Source: Leifsonia sp. fls2-241-R2A-40a (GTDB lineage Bacteria; Actinomycetota; Actinomycetes; Actinomycetales; Microbacteriaceae). From it: a stretch of DNA of 64,000 nt. Below the pieces are notes generated by a model. The model searched no databases, was not told where the DNA came from, and was given only the letters and a program-made list of their open reading frames with translations. Below are positions 42,108 through 52,116 of this stretch, piece by piece (within the stretch, counting starts at the first letter, position 1; each line of letters starts with the position of its first letter). Both the position numbers and the translations under genes were made by a program. The stretch spans positions 992,001-1,056,000 of the forward strand of contig NZ_JARVRS010000001.1 of NCBI RefSeq assembly GCF_030209575.1, in the 5' to 3' direction.

Positions 42108-44375
42108 ATGAGATGGGGATGGGCGCCTGCCCTTGTGGGGTTCGTCGCACTGAGCGGACTGGCGGGTGTGCTCGCCGCAGCGGCGGTGACGCCCGCGGTC
42201 GCGCTCACGGGTAGCGCGGCGGATTCGACCATCAGCGTGTTCGACGGCCTCCCCGAGTACATCAAGGTAGAACCGCTCGCGCAGGCCTCCACGATGTACG
42301 CGCTCAGCAACGGCCAGCAGGTCCCCATCGCGACCTTCTACTCGCAGAACCGCATCGAGGTCGGCTGGGACGGCATCTCGCAGAACCTGAAGGACGCCGC
42401 GATCGCGACCGAGGACCCCCGGTTCTACGAGCACGGCGGCGTCGACGTCAGCGGCACCTTGCGCGGCGCGGTGCTCACCGCTCTGCACAAGTCGGTGCAG
42501 GGTGGTTCATCGATCACCCAGCAGTATGTGAAGAACATCCTGGTGCAGCGCTGCGAGAACAAGCAGCCCGACACGACCGCGACGGCGGCGGTGCAGAAGA
42601 AGCAGCTCACCGCATACGAGACCTGCTACGACGACGCGACCAAGGTCGACCCGTCGCGCAAGCTCAAGGAGATGCGTTACGCCATCGGGCTCGAGAAGGA
42701 GTACTCGAAGAACGACATCCTGCAGAGCTATCTGAACATCGCGCTCTTCGGCGGTCGGGTCTACGGCGTGCAGTCGGCGGCGGAGTACTACTTCGGCGTG
42801 GGCGCGAAGGACGTCAACCTGCAGCAGGCGGCGACGCTCATCGCCATCCTGAACAACCCGGACAACCTGCGCATCGACCGGCCGACCAGCAAGGAGAACG
42901 GCGCAGCGAACGGGTACAAGGAGACCCTCGACCGACGCAACTACGTGCTCGACCGGATGCTCGCCAATGGCAAGATCACCCCGGAGGAGCACGCCGCCGC
43001 CCGCGCCACCAAGGTGGAGCCGAAGATCACTCCCACGCAGAACGGGTGCATGACCGCGCAGCAGTACAACGCCGCGTTCTTCTGCGACTACGTCGAGCGG
43101 ATCATCGACCAGGACGGCATCTTCGGCAAGACCGAGGACGACCGCTCCAACTTCCTCACCCGCGGCGGCCTGAAGATCTACACCACGCTCAACCTCGACC
43201 TGCAGAACCAGGCGCAGGCGGCCGTCAGCGCGTACATCCCGCCGGCCCACCCCAACCTCGACCTCGGGTCCTCGAACGTCTCGGTGGAGGTCGGTACGGG
43301 GCGTGTCGTCACCATGGTGCAGAACCGGCCGTACGACAACACTGCCGACCCGGCGCCGTACACGACCGCGGTGAACTACAACACCGATTACGACTACGGC
43401 GCCTCCGAAGGCTTCCAGACCGGATCGGCGTACAAGGTCTTCGACCTGCTCGAATGGCTGCAGGAAGGCCACTCCCTGTACCAATCGGTGAACGGGACGC
43501 AGCACCTCTTCCCGCAGAACCAGTTCCACGCCAGCGACCCGTGCAACGACATCGGTGGGGCTCCGTGGCCGGTGTCCAATGACGAGGGCGAATCGGTGAC
43601 CTCCACGACGGTCATGAACGCGACGGCGGAGTCGATCAACACGATCTTCGCCAAGATGGCGACGCAGCTCGACCTGTGCGGCATCAAGCAGCGGGCCAAG
43701 GACCTCCTCGTGCACGGCGCGGACGAAGCGGCGAACCCGTTCATGGCGAACCCGTCGTCCGTGCTCGGCACGAACTACATCGCACCGCTGACGATGGCCA
43801 CGGCATATGCGGGCCTCGCCAACAACGGAGTCGCCTGCAGCCCGGTCGCAATCGACAAGATCGTCGACGCGAGCGGAACAGCGCACCCCGTCCCCAAGTC
43901 GCAGTGCTCCACCACCCCGATCGACCCGCAGGTCGCCGCCGCAGCCATCTTCGCGCTGCAGGGCGTGCTGCGCGGCGGCGGGACGGCGGCATCCGCCAAC
44001 CCGGGCGACGGCGTCCCGATCTTCGGCAAGACCGGCACCACGGACAACTCGGTCGAGAACTGGCTCGTCACCTCGACGACGAAGGTCGCCCAGGCGACCT
44101 GGGTCGGCAACGTGCAGGGCGGGGTCGCGCTCCGGAGCCAGAGCTTCCAGGGCATCGGCGGCGGCAACGTGAAGTTCGCGATCGCGAAGCGCATCCTGAC
44201 CGCACTGGATGCGGTCTACGGTGGCAGCGCCTTCCCGTCGCCCAGCGGCAAGTTCACGACTGCTCCTCCCGCGCCGAAGCCGCCGAAGCCGGCGACCCCC
44301 GCCGCCCCGGCCGCGCCGGCGGCCCCGGCACCCGCTCCCGGACCGGGCAACGGGAAGGACAAGGGGGGCCACTAG
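42108..44375 (+). CDS. Bifunctional penicillin-binding protein (transglycosylase/transpeptidase)
   Basis: 755-residue class A PBP for peptidoglycan polymerisation and cross-linking. A signal anchor spans about residues 3-33. The GT51 domain begins near 80, with catalytic E102 (TEDPRFYEHGG) and GGSSITQQYVKN. The transpeptidase has S440-A-Y-K443, S509-I-N511 and K641-T-G643. The last 40 residues are an Ala/Pro-rich tail ending in Gly/Lys. The ATG at 42108 has GAGGAG about 9 bases upstream. Confidence 0.95.
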   Translation: MRWGWAPALVGFVALSGLAGVLAAAAVTPAVALTGSAADSTISVFDGLPEYIKVEPLAQASTMYALSNGQQVPIATFYSQNRIEVGWDGISQNLKDAAIATEDPRFYEHGGVDVSGTLRGAVLTALHKSVQGGSSITQQYVKNILVQRCENKQPDTTATAAVQKKQLTAYETCYDDATKVDPSRKLKEMRYAIGLEKEYSKNDILQSYLNIALFGGRVYGVQSAAEYYFGVGAKDVNLQQAATLIAILNNPDNLRIDRPTSKENGAANGYKETLDRRNYVLDRMLANGKITPEEHAAARATKVEPKITPTQNGCMTAQQYNAAFFCDYVERIIDQDGIFGKTEDDRSNFLTRGGLKIYTTLNLDLQNQAQAAVSAYIPPAHPNLDLGSSNVSVEVGTGRVVTMVQNRPYDNTADPAPYTTAVNYNTDYDYGASEGFQTGSAYKVFDLLEWLQEGHSLYQSVNGTQHLFPQNQFHASDPCNDIGGAPWPVSNDEGESVTSTTVMNATAESINTIFAKMATQLDLCGIKQRAKDLLVHGADEAANPFMANPSSVLGTNYIAPLTMATAYAGLANNGVACSPVAIDKIVDASGTAHPVPKSQCSTTPIDPQVAAAAIFALQGVLRGGGTAASANPGDGVPIFGKTGTTDNSVENWLVTSTTKVAQATWVGNVQGGVALRSQSFQGIGGGNVKFAIAKRILTALDAVYGGSAFPSPSGKFTTAPPAPKPPKPATPAAPAAPAAPAPAPGPGNGKDKGGH

Positions 44376-44448
44376 GGCTCGGATCCTTCAGGTCAGCGGG
44401 CCACAACTGTCTAGCCATGCTGCGCGATATTCGGACTAGTGTTATCGC

Positions 44449-45033
44449 GTGGGACGCACTCCAGACCCGAACCGAAAGCCGGAACTCCTCGGCCGCATCA
44501 TGGTGCACGTCGCGACCGAGCCGCTCTCGCGGATGACCTTCCGCAGCCTGGCGAGCGCGCTGGGCGTGAGCACGTATTCGTTCGTCTACCACTTCGGCTC
44601 CCGCCAGGAGATGATCGACGCCATCCTCGAAGAGGGCGTGCGGCAGCAGTCCGAGTCGCTGAACGGCGTGGATGTGACGGCGTTCGGCCGCGACCAGTTC
44701 CGCGACTGGTACAAGGAGGCGTTCCGCCATTCGCTGCGCGAGAACAACCGGACCGGTCTGCGGCTGCAGTTCGAGGCGGGCGCGCTCGAGCCGATCGACC
44801 CCGACATCGGCAAGCGCGTCACCACGTCGTTCACGCACTGGCGCGACACCGTCAAGAGCTGGCTCAAGAAGCAGGGCATCGAGACCCGGCGCGCCGGCGT
44901 CCTCGCGCACTGGCTGGTCGACTCCGCCGCCGGACTGCACTTCGGCTTCCTGATGACCGGCGACCGCACGGCGACGGTGCAGGCGTTCGACGTCTTCCTG
45001 AACGCCTTCCTTCGCGAAGCGTTCGGCGACTGA
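44449..45033 (+). CDS. TetR family regulator
   Basis: 194-residue TetR-like regulator. HTH about residues 12-58, MTFRSLASALGVSTYSFVYH then FGSRQEMIDAIL. The C-terminal ligand domain is helical, with a conserved-looking AHWLVDSAAGLHFGFLMTGD near 150-169. The GTG at 44449 follows TAGTGT by exactly 6 bases (leaderless). It is 70 bases after the PBP gene. Target unknown. Confidence 0.85.
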   Translation: MGRTPDPNRKPELLGRIMVHVATEPLSRMTFRSLASALGVSTYSFVYHFGSRQEMIDAILEEGVRQQSESLNGVDVTAFGRDQFRDWYKEAFRHSLRENNRTGLRLQFEAGALEPIDPDIGKRVTTSFTHWRDTVKSWLKKQGIETRRAGVLAHWLVDSAAGLHFGFLMTGDRTATVQAFDVFLNAFLREAFGD

Positions 45034-45049
45034 CCCCTAGCGCGGCCGT

Positions 45050-45493
45050 CTAGCGCGTCCCGCGCTCCGCGACGGTCTTGACGCCCTCCAGCATCTGCGC
45101 CCAGTTGGCCTGCGAATGCTCCGCGGCCTCCCGGGTCGGGTTGTTGTCCTGGTCGAGCGTAATGCGCGTGCCGCCGCGGATCTCATCCAGCTCGTACCGC
45201 AGGGTGTGGTAGTTCTCGGGCTCGTCCGGCAGCCCGCTCAACGGGCTGAAGTGGGTGACGACGATCCGCCACGGCTCCAGCAGATCCTCCAATTCGATCA
45301 CGCGACCGTGGTCCTCGAACGTCTTGCCCTGCCACTCGCCGCGCCAGACGATCTTCGAGCCGAGCCGCCAGTCCGAGACGATCTCGGCGCCGTACAGGAT
45401 CTCCGGCCGCGACCCGTTGGAGGTGAGCAGCTCCCAGACCGCGCGCCGCGGCGCCTTCACGTCGATCTCGGCCCGCGCCACGTAGTTGCCCAT
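45050..45493 (-). CDS. SRPBCC/START-domain protein
   Basis: 147-residue helix-grip protein of the AHSA1/polyketide-cyclase-like SRPBCC group: ARAEIDVKAPRRAVWELLT at the start, then GSKIVWRGEWQGKTFEDHGR and the long C-terminal helix. It forms a hydrophobic cavity for lipids or aromatic ligands. The ATG at 45493 has GGGAGG 5 bases upstream. Function unknown. Its 3' end faces the TetR gene with a 16-base gap. Confidence 0.82.
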   Translation of the reverse strand: MGNYVARAEIDVKAPRRAVWELLTSNGSRPEILYGAEIVSDWRLGSKIVWRGEWQGKTFEDHGRVIELEDLLEPWRIVVTHFSPLSGLPDEPENYHTLRYELDEIRGGTRITLDQDNNPTREAAEHSQANWAQMLEGVKTVAERGTR

Positions 45494-45563
45494 CGTCGCC
45501 TCCCGGTTCGTGACGCCCATCCCACACCCCCGGGACGTCCCGCGCAAGGCGCGATCGCCGGGC

Positions 45564-47267
45564 TCAGCCGCGCGAGTAGACGACCGCCTCCCAGGGGCGC
45601 AGCGTGCCCGAGGCTGCGGACGTCTCCCCGTCCATGTTGCCGAGCACGACCTCTGCGCCGTCCCAGCCGGGCAGCGAAGCCGGCTCGAACGTCGCCACCG
45701 ACCCGCTGAGGTTCGCGAGCACGAGGAGGGACTCGCCACCCAGGCTGCGCGTGTAGGCGAAGATCTGCGGATGCTCGGGCAGCACCAGGGTGTAGTCGCC
45801 GGTCGCCACCACCTCCGACCGGTGCCGCAGGTCGATCAGGGCACGGTAGTGCGCGAACACGGAGTCGCCGTCCGCCACCTCCGCCTCGGCATTGACCTCG
45901 TCCGCGTTCGGGTTGGCCGCGATCCACGGCGTCCCGCTCGTGAACCCGGCGTTCGGGCCGGCGGTCCACTGCATGGGCGTACGAGCATTGTCCCGGCTGG
46001 TCCGGCGCAGGGCCGCGAGCACCTGCTCCGCCGGCGCCCCGAGGATGTCGACCGCCTCGGCGTAGTGGTTCAGCGACTCGATGTCGCGGAAGTCGTCGAT
46101 GGCGGCGAACGCCACGTTCGTCATCCCGAGCTCCTCGCCCTGGTAGACGTACGGGGTCCCGCGCATCAGGTGCAGCACCGTACCGAGCGCCTTCGCAGAC
46201 GGGATGCGGTACTCGCCGTCGTCGCCGAAGCGGCTGACCACGCGCGGCTGGTCGTGGTTGTTCCAGTACAGGCTGTTCCAGCCGACCTCGGCGAGGCCCT
46301 CTTGCCACTTGGACAGGTTCCGCTTGAGGTCGAGCACGCTCGCCGGCCGGTAGTCCCACTTGCCGCCGGGCCCGTGGTCGAGGTCGACGTGCTCGAACTG
46401 GAACACCATGTCGAGCTCGTGGTTGCGCGGGTCCGTGAAGCGCTGCGCCTGCTCCACGTCCACCCCCGGCATCTCGCCCACCGTGAGGTACCGGTCGCCG
46501 CGTCCGGCGAACACCCGCTCGTGCATCTCGCGGATGAACTCGTGGATGCGCGGGCCGTCGACGAAGAACGGGAACGCGTCACCGTACAGGGCGCCAGCGG
46601 GCACCTCTCCGTCGGGCAGCTCGGTGACCTTGGAGATGAAGTTGATGACGTCCATCCGGAAGCCGTCGACCCCGCGGTCGAGCCACCAGTTCATCATCTC
46701 GTAGACCGCGTCGCGCACCTCCGGGTTCTCCCAGTTGAGGTCTGGCTGCTTGCGGGAGAAGAGGTGGAGGTAGTACTCGCCGGTCTGCGCATCCAGCTGC
46801 CAGGCGGGGCCGGAGAAGAAGGAGCCCCAGTTGTTCGGCTCGGCTCCGTGCTCCCCCGCCTGCTTCCCGTCGCGCGGCGCGCGCCACCAGTACCAGTCGC
46901 GCTTCGGGCTGTCGGTGGAGGACGCCGACTCGATGAACCACGGGTGCTCATCGGACGTGTGGTTCACCACGAGGTCCATGACGAGCTTCATGCCGCGGGC
47001 GTGCAGCCCGGAGAGCAGCTCGTCGAAGTCGTCGAACGTGCCGAACAGCGGGTCGATCGCGCGGTAGTCGCTGATGTCGTAGCCATTGTCGTCGTGAGGT
47101 GACGCGTAGATCGGCGACAGCCAGACCACATCGACGCCGAGCTGCTTGAGGTAGTCCAGATGCTGGATGATGCCCTGCAGGTCGCCGATGCCGTCACCGT
47201 CGCTGTCCGCGAAGCTCCGCGGATAGACCTGATAGACGACCGCCGACTGCCACCACTTGTCGCTCAC
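45564..47267 (-). CDS. GH13 alpha-glucosidase (oligo-1,6-glucosidase type)
   Basis: 567-residue cytoplasmic glycoside hydrolase acting on short alpha-glucosides. The N-terminus WWQSAVVYQVYPRSFADSDG is nearly identical to the enzyme half of the fusion at 11984-14800. Catalytic residues are D206 (GFRMDVINF), E265 (TVGEMPG) and D339 (NNHDQPR). The C-terminal beta domain is complete. The GTG follows TAGGGT by 6 bases (leaderless). It lies 9 bases after the oxidoreductase gene region on the same strand, in a sugar-related cluster. Confidence 0.93.
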   Translation of the reverse strand: MSDKWWQSAVVYQVYPRSFADSDGDGIGDLQGIIQHLDYLKQLGVDVVWLSPIYASPHDDNGYDISDYRAIDPLFGTFDDFDELLSGLHARGMKLVMDLVVNHTSDEHPWFIESASSTDSPKRDWYWWRAPRDGKQAGEHGAEPNNWGSFFSGPAWQLDAQTGEYYLHLFSRKQPDLNWENPEVRDAVYEMMNWWLDRGVDGFRMDVINFISKVTELPDGEVPAGALYGDAFPFFVDGPRIHEFIREMHERVFAGRGDRYLTVGEMPGVDVEQAQRFTDPRNHELDMVFQFEHVDLDHGPGGKWDYRPASVLDLKRNLSKWQEGLAEVGWNSLYWNNHDQPRVVSRFGDDGEYRIPSAKALGTVLHLMRGTPYVYQGEELGMTNVAFAAIDDFRDIESLNHYAEAVDILGAPAEQVLAALRRTSRDNARTPMQWTAGPNAGFTSGTPWIAANPNADEVNAEAEVADGDSVFAHYRALIDLRHRSEVVATGDYTLVLPEHPQIFAYTRSLGGESLLVLANLSGSVATFEPASLPGWDGAEVVLGNMDGETSAASGTLRPWEAVVYSRG

Positions 47268-47276
47268 CCCGCCACC

Positions 47277-48185
47277 CTACCCGGCGAGTTCCACCCGTCG
47301 TCCGGTGCGCGCGGAGTCGCGCGCAGCGAGTGCCACGCGCAACGCTTCGACCGCCGCGGACACGGGCGCTCGGCTGGGCGGGGACCCGGCGCCGACGCAT
47401 TCCAGGAAGTAGCGGGCCTGCTCGGCGAAGGCGTCCCCCGCATCCGGCGATGCCGCATCCACCCCGGTGTCGCCGACCACCTCGAAGCTCGTGCGGAACG
47501 GCTGCCCCGCGGGCAGATCGGAGACGCTGAGCAGCTGTGCGATCCCGCCGTCGGCGTATTCGATAGTGGTGGCGACGGGCAGGCCGAACCCGGTTCCGCC
47601 GAGCGGCACGCTGCTGACGGCGACGGCACGTCCGAGGTAGGAGGCTGCCTGGTCGATGTCGTGGATCGCGAAATCGACGAGCATCCCGCCCGAGCGCTCC
47701 TCATCAGCCAGCCAGTCGTAGCCGGCGGGCGAGGCGGAGATGCGCGACGCCCGGACGACGCGTGGGCGCCCGACGGAACCTGCGGCGACCCGCTCGGCGA
47801 GGGCCGCGTACCCGGGGAAGAATCGCACGACATGGGCGACCATGAGCGTCCCAGCGGCCGGGGATGCGGCCGCCGCGACCCGCGCGGCATCCTCCAGCGT
47901 CAGCGCGATCGGCTTCTCGAGCAGGACGCTGCGCCCGGCCTCGAGCGCCTCGATGGCCAGGTCCGCGTGCGAAGGAGTCGGAGTGCAGATCGAGACGATC
48001 GTCACCGCCGGGTCGGCCAGTGCCTCGGACAGTTGCGTGGCCCAGCGGGCGCCTGCCGCATCCTCCAGCGACGGACGTCGTCGGGGCGAGACGACCCAGC
48101 GCACCGGTACCCCGTTCGCGGCCCACGCCGACGCGTGAGCCTGCCCCATCCGCCCCGCGCCGACGATCGCGACGCCGTGGGTCAC
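47277..48185 (-). CDS. Gfo/Idh/MocA family oxidoreductase
   Basis: 302-residue NAD(P)-dependent sugar oxidoreductase. The Rossmann motif is GVAIVGAGRMGQAHASAW at the N-terminus. The family EKP motif is VLLEKPIALTLEDAA near residue 95, and FAIHDIDQAASYL near 175-187 supplies the catalytic Asp/His. Inositol dehydrogenase, glucose-fructose oxidoreductase or anhydro-sugar activities are possible. The GTG at 48185 gives the usual family start. It follows the ROK regulator by 26 bases, so they are cotranscribed. Confidence 0.88.
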   Translation of the reverse strand: MTHGVAIVGAGRMGQAHASAWAANGVPVRWVVSPRRRPSLEDAAGARWATQLSEALADPAVTIVSICTPTPSHADLAIEALEAGRSVLLEKPIALTLEDAARVAAAASPAAGTLMVAHVVRFFPGYAALAERVAAGSVGRPRVVRASRISASPAGYDWLADEERSGGMLVDFAIHDIDQAASYLGRAVAVSSVPLGGTGFGLPVATTIEYADGGIAQLLSVSDLPAGQPFRTSFEVVGDTGVDAASPDAGDAFAEQARYFLECVGAGSPPSRAPVSAAVEALRVALAARDSARTGRRVELAG

Positions 48186-48211
48186 CGCACGCCGGTCCAC
48201 CGCATGACGCG

Positions 48212-49402
48212 TCACCGCACGACGAGGTCGACCCGCGCGGGATCGAACACCGAGTCGAGGATGAGACGGCCGGCGCCCCGAATTCCGGCGTTCTCCTTCG
48301 CGGTGCTGACCGCGATGTCCAGCTGGTCCGTGATCATCGGCAGGCAGTCCGAGTAGATGGCCGAGCGGACGCCGGCGACGAACGCCTCCGCCTCCCCGAG
48401 GATGCCGCCGAGCACCAAGCGCTGCGGGTTGAAGAAGTTCATGATCGTCGCGAGCACGCCGCCGGTGCGGAGTCCCGCTTCGCGGAGCTCCTGCGTTGCG
48501 CGGGGATGCGCGTCGCGGGCGAGCGCGAGCACGTCGCGGGTGTCGTCGACCTCGACGCCTGAGGCGCGCAGCGCCTGGACGATCGCGGCACCGCCGGCCA
48601 CCGCATCCAGGCAGCCGATGCGACCGCACGAGCACAGCACCGCCGGCGCACCGGGCACGGTGACGTGGCTGATGTCGCCGGCCATGCCGTGGTGGCCGCG
48701 GTAGACGCCGCCGAACGCGACGATCCCGCACCCGATGCTGGATCCCGCCTTGACGAAGACGAGCTCGCCGACATCCCCGCCCAGGGCGTCGTACTCGCCG
48801 AGCGCCATCAGGTTCGCGTCGTTGTCCGCCGCGGCTGGGAGCCCGGTGATGGCGCTCAGCTCGGCGGCGACGTCCACGCCGTTCCACCCGGGCATGCGCG
48901 ACGGCGAGACCATGCGGCCCGTCGTCGAATCGACCGGCCCGGGCAGGCCGATGCCGAAACCGCGGAGGGTCTGGCCGGGCTGTGCGTGCTCCGCGACGAG
49001 CTCGCGGGCGACGTCGGCGATCCAGCCGAGGACGGCGCCCGGGCCGGTCCCGATGTCCATCTGCTCCGTGCGCGCGACGAGGATGCGGCCGCTCAGGTCG
49101 ATCAGGCCGAAGGTCGCGTGGTGGGAGCCGAGGTCGGCGGCGCAGACGACGCCGGTCGACGCATCCACTTCGAGGGCCCGCGGCCGCCGTCCGCCGTGCG
49201 ACACCCCGGCGCCCGCCTCGCGGAGATAGCCGGCGGCGATGAGCGCGTCGACGCGCTGCGACACGGTGGACGGGGAGAGCCCGGTGCTGCGGGCCAGGTC
49301 GGCGCGGGAGCGCGAGCGGCCGGACCGGACGAGGTCCAGGATGCCGCCCGGGGTCCCGGGGCCGGCTGCGAACGGATTCGCCGCCTCGACCGTGCTCGTC
49401 AT
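48212..49402 (-). CDS. ROK family transcriptional regulator
   Basis: 396-residue NagC/XylR-like repressor. N-terminal winged HTH about residues 20-75 ([20 protein letters not shown]). The ROK domain has [18 protein letters not shown] and zinc motif [12 protein letters not shown], where Asp replaces the usual Glu at the end of the motif. Such regulators sense amino sugars or other hexoses. The ATG at 49402 is chosen at the family start. It diverges from the ABC importer operon across a gap with two direct operator repeats. Confidence 0.9.
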   Translation of the reverse strand: MTSTVEAANPFAAGPGTPGGILDLVRSGRSRSRADLARSTGLSPSTVSQRVDALIAAGYLREAGAGVSHGGRRPRALEVDASTGVVCAADLGSHHATFGLIDLSGRILVARTEQMDIGTGPGAVLGWIADVARELVAEHAQPGQTLRGFGIGLPGPVDSTTGRMVSPSRMPGWNGVDVAAELSAITGLPAAADNDANLMALGEYDALGGDVGELVFVKAGSSIGCGIVAFGGVYRGHHGMAGDISHVTVPGAPAVLCSCGRIGCLDAVAGGAAIVQALRASGVEVDDTRDVLALARDAHPRATQELREAGLRTGGVLATIMNFFNPQRLVLGGILGEAEAFVAGVRSAIYSDCLPMITDQLDIAVSTAKENAGIRGAGRLILDSVFDPARVDLVVR

Positions 49403-49482
49403 CGCCGCATTCCCATCGCCGCATCCCCTCCGGGCGGAGGCTCCGTGCGCCCCGCTGCGTTGAGAATACTGTACCGACTTCG

Positions 49483-49514
49483 TTCGATATCGCATTAACT
49501 AATTTCGATATTGC
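49483..49514. promoter_or_regulatory. Paired direct repeats in ROK/importer divergent promoter
   Basis: TTCGATATCGC (49483-49493) and TTCGATATTGC (49504-49514) are 21 bases apart start to start, two helical turns. The 173-base gap between ROK regulator and importer genes is AT-richer than its surroundings. The repeats are good candidates for the ROK regulator's binding sites, controlling both directions. Confidence 0.6.
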
Positions 49515-49575
49515 GGACAACGCGAGACACTTAGTACGCTCGTCGAAACCTGCCCGACAACGATGCGAGGAACCG

Positions 49576-50328
49576 ATGACAGCAACGGACGCCCAGCCGA
49601 TGGTGAGCCTGCGCGCGGTCGACAAGTACTTCGGCGACCTCCACGTGCTGCAGAACATCGACCTCGACGTCGCCGAGCGCGAGGTCGTCGTCGTCGTCGG
49701 GCCGTCGGGTTCCGGCAAGTCGACGCTCTGCCGGTCCATCAATCGCCTCGAGACGATCGACGCGGGCGAGATCCGCGTGGACGGCGAACTCCTTCCGGAC
49801 GAGGGCGCGCCGCTGGCGAGGCTCCGGGCCGAGGTCGGCATGGTCTTCCAGTCGTTCAACCTCTTCGCGCACCGCACGATCCTCGAGAACGTCATGCTCG
49901 CTCCCCTGAAGGTCCGCAAGCTCGGCAAGGAGGCCGCGCGCGCCCAGGCGATGCAGCTCCTCGACCGCGTGGGCATCGCCGACAAGGCGGACAGCCACCC
50001 GGCGCAGCTCTCCGGCGGACAGCAGCAGCGCGCCGCGATCGCCCGCGCGCTCGCCATGCAGCCCAAGGTGATGCTCTTCGACGAGCCCACCAGCGCACTC
50101 GACCCCGAGATGGTCGGCGAGGTGCTCGACGTGATGACCTCCCTCGCCAAAGAGGGCATGACCATGATCGTGGTCACCCACGAGATGGGCTTCGCCCGCC
50201 GCGCGGCAGATCGCGTCGTCTTCATGGACCGCGGTCAGATCGTCGAACAGGCGCCGCCCGCACAATTCTTCGACTCGCCGGCCACCGCGCGGGCGCAGTC
50301 GTTCCTGGCCGCCGTGCTGTCGCACTGA
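49576..50328 (+). CDS. Polar amino acid-type ABC transporter ATP-binding protein
   Basis: 250-residue GlnQ/GluA-type ATPase. Walker [20 protein letters not shown] lies near residue 38-56, signature [16 protein letters not shown] near 145, and Walker [20 protein letters not shown] near 165. It energises the importer formed with the downstream lipoprotein and two permeases. First gene of the plus-strand operon. Confidence 0.94.
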   Translation: MTATDAQPMVSLRAVDKYFGDLHVLQNIDLDVAEREVVVVVGPSGSGKSTLCRSINRLETIDAGEIRVDGELLPDEGAPLARLRAEVGMVFQSFNLFAHRTILENVMLAPLKVRKLGKEAARAQAMQLLDRVGIADKADSHPAQLSGGQQQRAAIARALAMQPKVMLFDEPTSALDPEMVGEVLDVMTSLAKEGMTMIVVTHEMGFARRAADRVVFMDRGQIVEQAPPAQFFDSPATARAQSFLAAVLSH

Positions 50329-50400
50329 CACGCGCCCGCGCGAGGCCGCGCACCACCGTTCCACATCACACCCCGCCCACCTAAGAAAGGGATGCATCCC

Positions 50401-51339
50401 ATGACCCGCAGCATTCGCAGGAAGAGCGCCGTCGCCGGCGTCCTGCTCGCGGCCGTGACGCTGGCCGTCACCGCCTGCTCCGGAAACACGGCACTGCCCG
50501 GCAGCGACGCCAGCTCGACCGCGTCCGGAGACTCCGTGCTCGCCGGCGCGCCCGTCGCGAAGTCCGACCTCATCATCTCCGGCTCGACCATGGAGAAGAT
50601 CAAGAAGCGCGGCAAGCTCATCGTCGCCGAGGCGCTCGACGCCCCGCTGCTGTCGCAGCAGGACCCGACCGACCCCTCCCAGGTGAACGGCTTCGACGCC
50701 GAGCTCGCCAAGCTGCTCGCCACCTACATCATCGGCAAGCCGAACGTCGAGATCGTGCCGCCGGCGTCCGAGACGCGCGAGGCGATGCTGCAGAACGACA
50801 CCGTCGACGTGGTCTTCAACACGTACACGATCACGGAGGAGCGGGCCAAGCAGGTCGACTTCGCCGGACCGTACTTCGAGTCGGGCCTGGCCGTCGCGGT
50901 CAAGAGCGACAACAAGGACATCAAGAGCTACAAGGACATCGACGGCAAGAACGTGATCGTCGGCGCCAACACGCCTGCCGTCACCGAGGTGCCGAAGATC
51001 GCCCCGAAGGCGACCGTCACCGCGTTCGGCACCGACCCGGCCGCCGTCCAGGCCCTGATCCAGGGCCGCGGCGACGCCTACGTGCAGGACTACACCCTGC
51101 TCGCCAGCGACGCCGCCAGCGAGAAGCAGATCAAGGTCGTCGGCAACCCCTTCACGAAGGAGCCGTACGGCATCGGCCTCAAGCACGGTGACGACGACTT
51201 CAAGAAGTTCGTCAACGAGTGGCTGAAGACCATCCAGAAGGGCGGCCAGTGGGGCAAGGCGTGGAAGACCACGCTCGGCACCGTGACCGACTCGGATGTG
51301 CCCACGGCACCGGAGATCGGGTCCGTCCCCGGCTCCTGA
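50401..51339 (+). CDS. Polar amino acid-type substrate-binding lipoprotein
   Basis: 312-residue extracellular binding protein (SBP_bac_3 family, GluB-like). Signal peptide 1-26 with lipobox VTAC (C26). The mature part has LIVAEALDAPLLS, NGFDAELAKLLATYI and VDVVFNTYTITEERAKQVDF, typical of this family. The ATG at 50401 has AGAAAGGG about 9 bases upstream; an in-frame ATG at 50392 is too close to it. Ligand is unknown, glutamate/aspartate or an amino-acid conjugate by family. Confidence 0.92.
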   Translation: MTRSIRRKSAVAGVLLAAVTLAVTACSGNTALPGSDASSTASGDSVLAGAPVAKSDLIISGSTMEKIKKRGKLIVAEALDAPLLSQQDPTDPSQVNGFDAELAKLLATYIIGKPNVEIVPPASETREAMLQNDTVDVVFNTYTITEERAKQVDFAGPYFESGLAVAVKSDNKDIKSYKDIDGKNVIVGANTPAVTEVPKIAPKATVTAFGTDPAAVQALIQGRGDAYVQDYTLLASDAASEKQIKVVGNPFTKEPYGIGLKHGDDDFKKFVNEWLKTIQKGGQWGKAWKTTLGTVTDSDVPTAPEIGSVPGS

Positions 51340-51471
51340 GCCGGCGGGCTTCTGAACCGTAGGGTTCCGAGCCCTTCTGCACCAGACCGGTCGGATGCGC
51401 GTGGAGGCGACCCCCACGCCCGCGCGCATCCGGCCTTCCCCTCCCCACCCGATCTGTCGGACGAGAGAACG

Positions 51472-52116
51472 ATGAACCCCCTGATCGACAACCTGGGACC
51501 GTTGGTCCAGGCGCTGGGCACGACCCTGCTGATGGCCGTGGTGGCCGGCGTCGGGTCCATCGTGCTCGGCGTGCTGGTGACGATCGCTCGCGTCAGCCCC
51601 ATCCCGGTGCTGCGCGCCGCGGCGTTCCTCTACGTCCAGTTCTTCATCAACGTGCCGCTGCTGGCACTACTGCTGCTCGCGGTCTTCGCGCTCCCGGATG
51701 CGGGCATCCTGCTGCCGCTGACGCCGACCGCGATCATCGTGCTCACCGTCTACGAGGCGGCGTACGTCGCCGAAGCCGTCCGCTCGGGTGTGAACACCGT
51801 CCCCGTCGGGCAGGTCGAGGCGTCCCGCGCGCTCGGCCTCACCCTCTGGCAGTCGCTGCGGTACGTCGTCGTCCCGCAGGCGCTGCGCGCGGTCGTGCAG
51901 CCGATCGGCAACGTGATGATCGCGCTCGCGATGAACACCGCCCTCGCGGCTGCCGTCGGCGTCGTCGAACTCACCGCCGAGGTCAACAAGGTGAACCTCG
52001 TCGCGGCGCAGCCCATCCTGATCTTCTCCAGCGCAGGACTCCTCTACATGGCCATCGCCCTCGCCATCGGCCTCGCCGCCGGCTGGGTCGAGCGGAAGGT
52101 GGCGATCGCCCGATGA
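51472..52116 (+). CDS. Polar amino acid-type ABC transporter permease 1
   Basis: 214-residue HisM/GluC-type permease. Five hydrophobic helices; the EAA loop, which contacts the ATPase, is EASRALGLTLWQSLRYVVVP near residue 123-142. TYEAAYVAEAVRSG near 96 is the family motif. Its stop overlaps the next permease start by 4 bases. 132 bases separate it from the binding-protein gene; I see no gene in that gap. Confidence 0.93.
   Translation: MNPLIDNLGPLVQALGTTLLMAVVAGVGSIVLGVLVTIARVSPIPVLRAAAFLYVQFFINVPLLALLLLAVFALPDAGILLPLTPTAIIVLTVYEAAYVAEAVRSGVNTVPVGQVEASRALGLTLWQSLRYVVVPQALRAVVQPIGNVMIALAMNTALAAAVGVVELTAEVNKVNLVAAQPILIFSSAGLLYMAIALAIGLAAGWVERKVAIAR

Noticed and set aside
47277-50225. A 982-codon minus-strand frame that looks like a fusion of the oxidoreductase with upstream sequence
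   Set aside because: Only the last 302 codons match a family. The upstream part is another reading frame of the ROK regulator and the antisense of the importer ATPase, with a good internal start at 48185.
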